Below, piece after piece: positions 9,459 through 15,448 of a stretch of 64,000 nucleotides of DNA. The translations under genes were made by a program, and so were the position numbers. The notes beneath the pieces were generated by a model that had not been told where the DNA came from, searched no databases, and saw only the letters and a list, made by a program, of their open reading frames with translations. The stretch is from Canibacter sp052085365 (GTDB lineage: Bacteria > Actinomycetota > Actinomycetes > Actinomycetales > Microbacteriaceae). Position 1 is the first letter of the stretch, and every line of letters starts with the position of its first letter. The stretch spans positions 1 through 64,000 of the forward strand of contig JBQDFP010000012.1 of assembly GCA_052085365.1 (NCBI GenBank), read 5' to 3'.

Positions 9459-10363
9459 CCGGCCAGTTCTATCTGCACACCCGCATGCACCAGCTCGGTG
9501 AGACAGCCATTGATTTTCACCGTCGGGTTGCGGTCATGGCTATCGTGAATCGCACCCCGGACTCGTTTTATGACCAGGGTGCAACATTCTCGCTCGACCG
9601 CGCAGTAGCGGCGGCGGCAGCGGCATTTCAGGCTGGCGCAGATCTTGTCGACGTCGGCGGGGTGAAGTTCGCCCCGGGTCCCGCATTACCGGTTGAAGAA
9701 GAGTGTGAACGGGTGCTGCCGCTGATTCGTGAAGCCGCACAACACGGCCCTGTCAGTGTTGACACGTTTCATGCCGAGGTTGCCCGTCGAGCCATAGCCG
9801 AGGGAGCCTCAGTAATTAATGACACCACCGGGCTGCATGACCCTGCTATGGCGGACATTGTCGCTGACAGCGATGCACTCCTCGTGATCGCACACAGCGC
9901 TGCCGCGCCGCGCACTGAGCTTCCCGGGCCCACTTATACCGATGTTGTTGCCGAGGTCAGTGAATTTTTGACAGAGCGGATTGAGCTTGCCCTCTCACGC
10001 GGGGTCCGCCCAGAACAGATCGTTGTAGATCCCGGTCATGACCTCAACAAAAACACTCTGCACAGCCTTGAACTCACGCAACGTCTCGCTGAGTTCACCC
10101 GTTTCGGCTATCCGCTTCTGGTCGCACTGTCGAATAAGGACTTCATCGGAGAAACCCTAAACCGTGCACGTGAAGATCGTCTCGCCGGTTCACTTGCGAG
10201 TGCCGTATGGTGCGCTGCTCAGGGCGCGCGAATAGTGCGCGTGCATAACGTGGCCGAAACTGTTGATGCGATGCGCATGTTTGAGGCGATCCAAGGTTGG
10301 CGTGAACCGGAGTATCTGCAACACAATATGCCACCAGAAAGAGTCAAGACGCATCATGAGTGA
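9455..10363 (+). CDS. folP2: Dihydropteroate synthase paralogue, FolP2 type
   Basis: A 302-residue TIM-barrel protein of the pterin-binding family. Retained DHPS features include MAIVNRTPDSFYDQG, SVDT, INDTTG, DPGHDLNKN, LSNKDF and the final RVHNV. The loop that in true DHPS reads GGESTRPG is here GGVKFAPGP, as in mycobacterial FolP2 (Rv1207), a paralogue reported not to replace FolP1. A canonical DHPS exists in this window as the FolP-FolB fusion, so this one probably has a different job, possibly binding or turning over pterins. Coupled by a 4-base overlap to the upstream flavoprotein and by an 8-base overlap to the downstream reductase. Confidence 0.88.
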   Translation: MTGQFYLHTRMHQLGETAIDFHRRVAVMAIVNRTPDSFYDQGATFSLDRAVAAAAAAFQAGADLVDVGGVKFAPGPALPVEEECERVLPLIREAAQHGPVSVDTFHAEVARRAIAEGASVINDTTGLHDPAMADIVADSDALLVIAHSAAAPRTELPGPTYTDVVAEVSEFLTERIELALSRGVRPEQIVVDPGHDLNKNTLHSLELTQRLAEFTRFGYPLLVALSNKDFIGETLNRAREDRLAGSLASAVWCAAQGARIVRVHNVAETVDAMRMFEAIQGWREPEYLQHNMPPERVKTHHE

Positions 10364-11072
10364 ATCAATTGATTGGTGGAGTGCGTATCCCGCCACGAAT
10401 CCAGATACACAGCAGTCTCATGTGCGGGTAAATTTTGTCTCGAGCGCCGATGGCGCTGCCACTGTAGATGCAAAAAGTGGCGGACTTGGTGGTGATCATG
10501 ATCGCGAACTCATGGCGGTGCTGCGCACGCTTTCCGACGTGGTGCTCGTCGGAGGTGGCACTGTCAGGGCGGAAGGGTACGGTGGACTCAACCTCCCGTC
10601 TGAATTACTTGCTCGCCGACAGTCCCTCGGGTTGAGTCCAGTCCCACGAATCGCGGTGGTGAGTGGATCGCTCAACCTGTCCCCCAGCGATCCTCTCTTC
10701 GTTCAGACAGAGTCTCGACCGATCGTCCTCACTCATGATTCAGCGCCTTCCCAGAGGCGGGAAGCGCTCGCTGAAGTCGCTGATGTGTTGAACTGCGGTG
10801 AGTCGGTCGTCGATTTGAGTCGTGCACTCGAACAGCTTCGCCGCGAGGGTTTATCACGAGTCTTGTGCGAGGGTGGCCCTGGCTTGTTTGGCGACCTACT
10901 CGAAGCTCGACTTGTTGACGAGGTCTGTCTCACCATTTCACCGGTATTTGTTGCGGGTGACGCCACCCGCATTACGCAGTCGGCTACGGCCCATCCCAGC
11001 GCGTTCCATCTCGAAAGTGTTATGCATGACCGTGACGGTTTTATCTTCGTGCGGTACGTCAAAAACCCATAG
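10356..11072 (+). CDS. RibD C-terminal-domain reductase (DHFR-fold, Rv2671-like)
   Basis: A 238-residue stand-alone pyrimidine reductase/DHFR-fold protein without the deaminase half of RibD. Diagnostic stretches are VNFVSSADGAATVD (near residue 22), the NADPH loop VLVGGGTVRAEGYGG, LCEGGPGLFGDLLE and the C-terminal FVRYVKNP. It resembles mycobacterial Rv2671, described as a DHFR functional analogue linked to para-aminosalicylate resistance. Start ATG at 10356 overlaps folP2 by 8 bases. Substrate may be a riboflavin-pathway pyrimidine, dihydrofolate or another pterin; the neighbourhood with a DHPS paralogue favours a pterin. Convergent with ribF, 25 bases apart. Confidence 0.86.
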   Translation: MSESIDWWSAYPATNPDTQQSHVRVNFVSSADGAATVDAKSGGLGGDHDRELMAVLRTLSDVVLVGGGTVRAEGYGGLNLPSELLARRQSLGLSPVPRIAVVSGSLNLSPSDPLFVQTESRPIVLTHDSAPSQRREALAEVADVLNCGESVVDLSRALEQLRREGLSRVLCEGGPGLFGDLLEARLVDEVCLTISPVFVAGDATRITQSATAHPSAFHLESVMHDRDGFIFVRYVKNP

Positions 11073-11097
11073 GGGCCTCTGTTGTCACTGCAGAACG

Positions 11098-12030
11098 TTA
11101 CGCGAGTAGCCGACGCACCTCATCGATATCCGTATTCATTGCATCAATAAGTCCATCAATATCACTGAACCGTTCGGTTCCACGTAACCGGTATAAGAAA
11201 TCGACGGTCATATTGCTGCCGTAAATATCGCCCGCGAAGTCGAGTAGATACACTTCGACTCTCGACGGTGCATCTGGAGTGAAGGTCGGGTTGCCTCCCA
11301 CAGAGATTGCAGCGCGGTAACGCTCGCCACCAACTTTCGCCCAGCCTGCGTACACGCCATCCACGGGCGCCAAACCTTCGAAACTTTCGGCAAGATTCGC
11401 TGTTGGAAACCCGAGTTCTCGCCCACGGGCAGCCCCATGTACGACCATGCCACGTACTTGCACCGGTCGACCAAGCAGTCGCTCAGCATTTTCTACATCA
11501 CCGGCCGCGAGCCAATCACGCACTTGTGACGACGAGACTCGTTCATCATTCACAGTGATGTCGCTCGTACATTCGACAGAGAAGCCGAGTTCTGCGCCGA
11601 GCTCTTTCAATGTTTCAACAGTGCCGGCTCCGCCCTTACCGAATCTAAAGTCGCCGCCAACCAGAAGGTATTGCGCATGCATCAAATTGACGAGAACGTC
11701 TTGGGCATATTCGCGGGGAGTCAGGTCACGCACGTGCTCATCAAAATCAACCATGAGTGTCACATCAACCCCCGCAGCAGCGAGCAGTTCGAGACGCTGA
11801 TTCGGGCTTGAAAGTTCTTGCGGGCATTTCGTTGGCGCTAAAAACGCGAGTGGATTGTGTGTAAATGTAAAAACTGCTGCTTCGAGTCCGTGTTCATCAG
11901 CAGCAACTTTGAGTCGTTTCAAAATCGCCTGGTGCCCGAGATGCACCCCGTCGAATTTCCCTATCGTCAAGGCGGTGGGTTTCGGGAAGGCGTCGGTGGT
12001 GACTTCTGAGAAACTTCGGTAACTACGCAC
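11098..12030 (-). CDS. ribF: Bifunctional riboflavin kinase / FAD synthetase
   Basis: A 310-residue enzyme making FMN and FAD from riboflavin. The N-terminal nucleotidyltransferase domain shows LTIGKFDGVHLGHQAIL (about 21-37) with the HxGH motif, GGDFRFGKGGAGT and SSQVRDWL. The C-terminal flavokinase domain (from about 185) shows GRELGFPTANL, DGVYAGWA and the SVGGNPTF strand. GTG start overlaps the upstream membrane-protein gene by 8 bases. In many actinobacteria ribF follows truB, as it does here with two small membrane-protein genes between. Confidence 0.95.
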   Translation of the reverse strand: MRSYRSFSEVTTDAFPKPTALTIGKFDGVHLGHQAILKRLKVAADEHGLEAAVFTFTHNPLAFLAPTKCPQELSSPNQRLELLAAAGVDVTLMVDFDEHVRDLTPREYAQDVLVNLMHAQYLLVGGDFRFGKGGAGTVETLKELGAELGFSVECTSDITVNDERVSSSQVRDWLAAGDVENAERLLGRPVQVRGMVVHGAARGRELGFPTANLAESFEGLAPVDGVYAGWAKVGGERYRAAISVGGNPTFTPDAPSRVEVYLLDFAGDIYGSNMTVDFLYRLRGTERFSDIDGLIDAMNTDIDEVRRLLA

Positions 12031-12475
12031 CTGCGACTGCTCCTTTTGGTGCGGGGGCTCGACGTCCTGCGAACCACAGCCAGATCATGCCAAGCACCGG
12101 TAATACCAACGGAATATAGACATATCCTTGACCAAAGTTCGACCACACAGATGCATGTCCGAATAACTCCGGATGGGTCAAGCTCAACAGACCGACTGTG
12201 ATCACACCAACAAATTCAAAAATGATCGCGACCCAGGCAATCTTTGTCCACGGGCCGTACCGTTTGATCAGCGCTATAGATGCAATAATGTACACCACGC
12301 CCGCAACAGCTGAGAGTGAATATGCCAGCGGAGCCTCATCAAACTTGCGAATGATTTGGTACACCGAACGCGCCGTCGCAGCAACTGCGAGCACTAAATA
12401 GACGGTCACCAGGACTTTTCCGAGACCACCGAGAGGCGACTTTTCAGTCGTTGACTTGGTTTCTAGCTGAGGCAC
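12023..12475 (-). CDS. Four-helix membrane protein of unknown function
   Basis: A 150-residue protein with four predicted membrane helices (about 20-40, 52-70, 78-100, 118-136), a polar N-terminus and a short basic/Ala-rich tail. I do not recognise a defined family. GTG start at 12475 lies exactly 6 bases after a TAAAGT hexamer and has no Shine-Dalgarno sequence, so it is probably leaderless. The 3' end overlaps ribF by 8 bases, which suggests co-expression with FAD synthesis, but function is not indicated. Confidence 0.7.
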   Translation of the reverse strand: MPQLETKSTTEKSPLGGLGKVLVTVYLVLAVAATARSVYQIIRKFDEAPLAYSLSAVAGVVYIIASIALIKRYGPWTKIAWVAIIFEFVGVITVGLLSLTHPELFGHASVWSNFGQGYVYIPLVLPVLGMIWLWFAGRRAPAPKGAVAGA

Positions 12476-12481
12476 AAGACT

Positions 12482-12487
12482 ACTTTA
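12482..12487 (-). promoter_or_regulatory. Probable -10 element of the 150-residue membrane protein / ribF unit
   Basis: TAAAGT on the minus strand with 6 bases (AGTCTT) before the GTG start; consistent with a leaderless transcript. No clear -35. Confidence 0.45.
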
Positions 12488-12538
12488 CCTGTTTCGTGTC
12501 CGCGTATAGCGCGCTGCCAGTCAACGTTCTCTCAGCCG

Positions 12539-12895
12539 CTACCCCCAGATCACGAGCATGCGGTACACCATAACGGCGATCGCAAGGTGCACTAGCCCAA
12601 GTACCGCGTTTGCCCACAAGCTTTTGTCAATGAGCGCCCACACGATTGCTATCGGTGGGATAGCAATCGCCACAATCAGATACATCCAGAACTCGAGCAA
12701 ATCACCTGACGCAGCGTTGCCTACAAACGGCATCACAATAGCTACCACCACCTGTGCCAGCAGCAATAGCGTGACCAGCGCGGTCGCACCGAGTGTGTAA
12801 TCATTCGGTCCGCGTTTTACAAGTGCCGTCCCAAAACAAAACAGGCCGGCGAGGACTGCGATGACGATTTGTACGCCGGCGAAAATGACGCTCAC
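12539..12895 (-). CDS. Small four-helix membrane protein downstream of truB
   Basis: A 118-residue, almost entirely hydrophobic protein with four predicted helices (about 3-22, 34-58, 68-88, 94-115). Two charged positions (KRGPND and IDKS) mark loops. GTG start overlaps the truB stop by 4 bases, so it is translated with truB. No family is recognised; it resembles the small unassigned membrane proteins common in actinobacteria. It is separated by 63 bases from the next minus-strand gene. Confidence 0.65.
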   Translation of the reverse strand: MSVIFAGVQIVIAVLAGLFCFGTALVKRGPNDYTLGATALVTLLLLAQVVVAIVMPFVGNAASGDLLEFWMYLIVAIAIPPIAIVWALIDKSLWANAVLGLVHLAIAVMVYRMLVIWG

Positions 12896-13938
12896 GGACG
12901 GTCTCCGTCTGTTGTGGCCACTCCTTGTGGAAAGCCTGTCTGCACTTTAGCGGTGCCGTCGTCACGTAACTGCACGATCGCGATCAGTGAACCCTGCGGG
13001 TCAATAGCGCCGATTGCTTCCGCGGGCGCGAGTGCACGATCCACAATCGAAATGATTTTCCCGTGACCTAGCGCCGTCGCCTGTTCCGTTGTCACCTCGA
13101 TACACGGCATAACATTCTGTGCGGCTTCAGCCGGGCTCAGCACACGAAGCTGCTGTCGCGCCGTGTGTCGTGCATGCATCGATTCAGCATCTTCTGCTGT
13201 CGCATCTTCGCTATGACGGGCTCGCCGTGGCGGGGCTGCCGCGTCAAACAGCTCACTCGAATTCGCGTCTTCCAGCCGAAAGGCGCCAACTCGGTCTCGG
13301 CGCAATGCCCTCAGGTGTCCGCCAACTCCGAGTGCAGTGCCGAGATCACGGGCCAGTGCACGAATATAGGTTCCCGATGAACAGTGCACCGTCACATCGA
13401 CATCAATGACGGGTCCTGTTGTTGTCTCTTGCAAGTGTGGAGGCTCGGCATCGAATCGGTAAATAGTGATCGGTCGTGCCTTGAGTTCAACCTGTTCACC
13501 CTTTCGCACGAGATCATATGCACGCTCTCCCGCAACTTTGATTGCGCTGACGGCACTCGGGACCTGATCAATTTCACCCGTGAGTTGTTTGATCGCAGCA
13601 AGAATAAGTTCGGGCTGCTCTGCAAGCTCATGAATACGTTCAGCAGAGGCAGTCTTACTCACATCGCTCTCGCGATCATCAGTGGGCGTTGATTGTCCGA
13701 GCCTGATCGTCGCGGAATACACTTTGTCGAGCCCGACCATGTATGTGAGCAGACGGGTTGCTGGCCCAATTCCCAGCAGCAACAGACCGGTCGCCATAGG
13801 GTCGAGAGTGCCGGCATGGCCGATCTTTTTCATACCGAAAACCCGCCGTGCTCGGGCAACAACGTCATGACTAGTCCACCCGTACGGCTTATCGATGAGA
13901 AAGACGCCGGGCGCCGAAGGTTGAGCATTCTGAGACAT
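12892..13938 (-). CDS. truB: tRNA pseudouridine-55 synthase
   Basis: A 348-residue enzyme that makes pseudouridine 55 in the tRNA T-loop. The catalytic Asp lies in GHAGTLDPMATG (about 41-52), followed by KVYSATIRLGQSTPTDD and the RNA-binding stretch SSGTYIRALARDLG. The C-terminal part holds an actinobacterial TruB C-terminal/PUA-like domain. Between ALRRDRVGAF and the C-terminal domain there is a polar, Ala/Arg/Asp-rich stretch (about 235-270) that looks like an extension not found in shorter TruB proteins. Start ATG at 13938 lies 7 bases after TAGGCT. Divergent from mutY across only 33 bases. Confidence 0.95.
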   Translation of the reverse strand: MSQNAQPSAPGVFLIDKPYGWTSHDVVARARRVFGMKKIGHAGTLDPMATGLLLLGIGPATRLLTYMVGLDKVYSATIRLGQSTPTDDRESDVSKTASAERIHELAEQPELILAAIKQLTGEIDQVPSAVSAIKVAGERAYDLVRKGEQVELKARPITIYRFDAEPPHLQETTTGPVIDVDVTVHCSSGTYIRALARDLGTALGVGGHLRALRRDRVGAFRLEDANSSELFDAAAPPRRARHSEDATAEDAESMHARHTARQQLRVLSPAEAAQNVMPCIEVTTEQATALGHGKIISIVDRALAPAEAIGAIDPQGSLIAIVQLRDDGTAKVQTGFPQGVATTDGDRP

Positions 13939-13945
13939 CGCCTCT

Positions 13946-13951
13946 AGCCTA
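13946..13951 (-). promoter_or_regulatory. Probable -10 element of truB
   Basis: TAGGCT, 7 bases before the truB ATG, in the 33-base gap shared with mutY. It lies 8 bases from the mutY -10, so polymerases firing in the two directions would compete for the same DNA. Confidence 0.4.
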
Positions 13952-13959
13952 GGCCACCG

Positions 13960-13965
13960 TAGACT
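13960..13965 (+). promoter_or_regulatory. Probable -10 element of mutY
   Basis: TAGACT with 6 bases before the mutY GTG start, typical of leaderless spacing. Its -35 region would lie inside the truB start region. Confidence 0.45.
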
Positions 13966-13971
13966 AAAGAG

Positions 13972-14889
13972 GTGTCTGAACAGCTTCCTTCAATTTTTGC
14001 GGATGCGCGCGAGCGTGACTCGTTCGCGTCCGCAATCAGCGAGTGGTTTCGTGAAAATGCACGAGAGCTCCCCTGGCGTGGGGCAATCGACCCGTGGCAT
14101 GTGCTCGTGTCAGAGTTTATGTTGCAACAGACTCAGGTTGAGCGGGTATGGCCACGTTTTATCGAATGGATCGAACGTTGGCCCACCCCTGCAGATCTTG
14201 CAAATTCTGAACCTGCTGAAGCGCTTCGCGCCTGGGACCGTCTCGGATATCCACGACGAGCACTTTGGTTACATCGTGCGGCGGTTGAAATTACGGACAG
14301 ATTTGGTGGCGTAGTGCCAAGCGATCCTGCCGCTCTTGAACAGCTCACCGGGGTTGGACCGTACACCGCGAGAGCGGTCAGCACGTTTGCGTATGGTGAA
14401 CGCCACCCTGTGGTTGATACGAATACACGCAGAGTGCTCGCTCGCGCATTGCATGGCCTTGCAGCCGCTGGTTCGCCGTCACCTCGTGACCTTGCAGATC
14501 AAGAACTTCTTTTGCCGCTGGATCAGTCCGCCGCGGCAGAGTTTAATGCCGGCATCATGGAGCTTGGAGCAGTTGTGTGCACTGCTCGAACCCCATCATG
14601 TGCCGTCTGTCCGGTTGCCAAGTGGTGTCAATGGCGGGGCGCAGGATACCCGGATAATGCTCCAGCAAAGCGGCCAAAACAGAAGAAATTTGCGGGCAGT
14701 GACCGTGAAGCGCGCGGCAAAATTATGGCACTTCTTCGGAACGCGTCTCATGCAGTCTCTCGCACTGATGCGTTAACCACCGCCAGCGCGGATGCGGTTC
14801 AAGCGGCAAGGGCGGTTGATTCTTTGGTTACAGATGGCCTGATTGTAGAGGTCGATGCCGGAATGCTTGCGCTTCCCACGGCACAGTAG
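13972..14889 (+). CDS. mutY: A/G-specific adenine DNA glycosylase
   Basis: A 305-residue base-excision repair enzyme removing adenine opposite 8-oxoguanine. Visible: ELPWRG and MLQQTQVERV (near 45), the helix-hairpin-helix LTGVGPYTARAV with following catalytic VDTNTRRVLAR (Asp about 145), and the 4Fe-4S ligands in CTARTPSCAVCPVAKWC (C-x6-C-x2-C-x5-C). It lacks the full NUDIX-like C-terminal domain of longer MutY proteins; the last 60 residues look like a short helical, winged-helix-like tail. GTG start at 13972, 6 bases after TAGACT. Confidence 0.94.
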   Translation: MSEQLPSIFADARERDSFASAISEWFRENARELPWRGAIDPWHVLVSEFMLQQTQVERVWPRFIEWIERWPTPADLANSEPAEALRAWDRLGYPRRALWLHRAAVEITDRFGGVVPSDPAALEQLTGVGPYTARAVSTFAYGERHPVVDTNTRRVLARALHGLAAAGSPSPRDLADQELLLPLDQSAAAEFNAGIMELGAVVCTARTPSCAVCPVAKWCQWRGAGYPDNAPAKRPKQKKFAGSDREARGKIMALLRNASHAVSRTDALTTASADAVQAARAVDSLVTDGLIVEVDAGMLALPTAQ

Positions 14890-14907
14890 ATAGACGTATC
14901 TGGTCGG

Positions 14908-15366
14908 CTACTCGTCTTCGTCGTCGAAGTCGTCCTCTTCGTGACCTTCTTCGCGAGGTTTCAGGTAGGGGTCTTCTTCACCCGCGTACTTGGCGCTTGC
15001 CGCTTGCGCTTGCGTTTGTTCGTCGCGTTCGCGCGCCTCATTCAGCAATTTTGCCAAATGTTCGGCATTTTCGGGCAGTTCGTCGGCAATAAATTCAAGC
15101 GTTGGCGTGAGACGTGTACCCAGCTGACGACCGACTTCAGAACGGAGCATGCCGGTTGCTGCTTTGAGCGCGACTGCAGAGTCAGCACGCTCTTCGTCAC
15201 TGCCGTAGACGGTGAAGAAGACGCTTGCGTGCTGCAGGTCACCGGTCACGCGGACATCAGTGATAGTGACGAAGCCCAGGCGTGGATCGCGCAAGCCTTT
15301 GTCCAAGCGAGTTGCGATGATTTGCTTGATGCGGTCCGCGACACGTGCGGCTCTTGGATTGGTCAT
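14908..15366 (-). CDS. rbfA: 30S ribosome-binding factor A
   Basis: A 152-residue KH-fold protein for 16S rRNA 5'-end maturation and cold adaptation. The RbfA core covers residues 1-115 (ADRIKQIIATRLDKGLRDPRLGFVTITDV), followed by an acidic C-terminal tail ending HEEDDFDDEDE. It follows infB as usual, but a hairpin terminator lies between the two and the rbfA ATG sits 6 bases after TAGAAT, so rbfA probably has its own leaderless promoter. Convergent with mutY, 18 bases apart. Confidence 0.94.
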   Translation of the reverse strand: MTNPRAARVADRIKQIIATRLDKGLRDPRLGFVTITDVRVTGDLQHASVFFTVYGSDEERADSAVALKAATGMLRSEVGRQLGTRLTPTLEFIADELPENAEHLAKLLNEARERDEQTQAQAASAKYAGEEDPYLKPREEGHEEDDFDDEDE

Positions 15367-15372
15367 GTGAGT

Positions 15373-15378
15373 ATTCTA
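15373..15378 (-). promoter_or_regulatory. Probable -10 element of rbfA
   Basis: TAGAAT with 6 bases (ACTCAC) before the rbfA ATG and no Shine-Dalgarno sequence. It lies just beyond the infB terminator hairpin, giving rbfA an independent start. Confidence 0.5.
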
Positions 15379-15390
15379 TCTTTCGAAAAC

Positions 15391-15428
15391 AGCCTGCGGG
15401 TCAGACGTTCGTGTCTGACCCGCAGGCT
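15391..15428 (-). terminator. Rho-independent-type terminator after infB
   Basis: A perfect 16-base inverted repeat (arms 15391-15406 and 15413-15428) with a 6-base loop. On the minus strand it is followed by GTTTTC, a weak T-tract. It lies 21 bases after the infB stop and immediately before the rbfA promoter. Confidence 0.75.
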
Positions 15429-15448
15429 GATATTGGTTGCGTGTGTGC

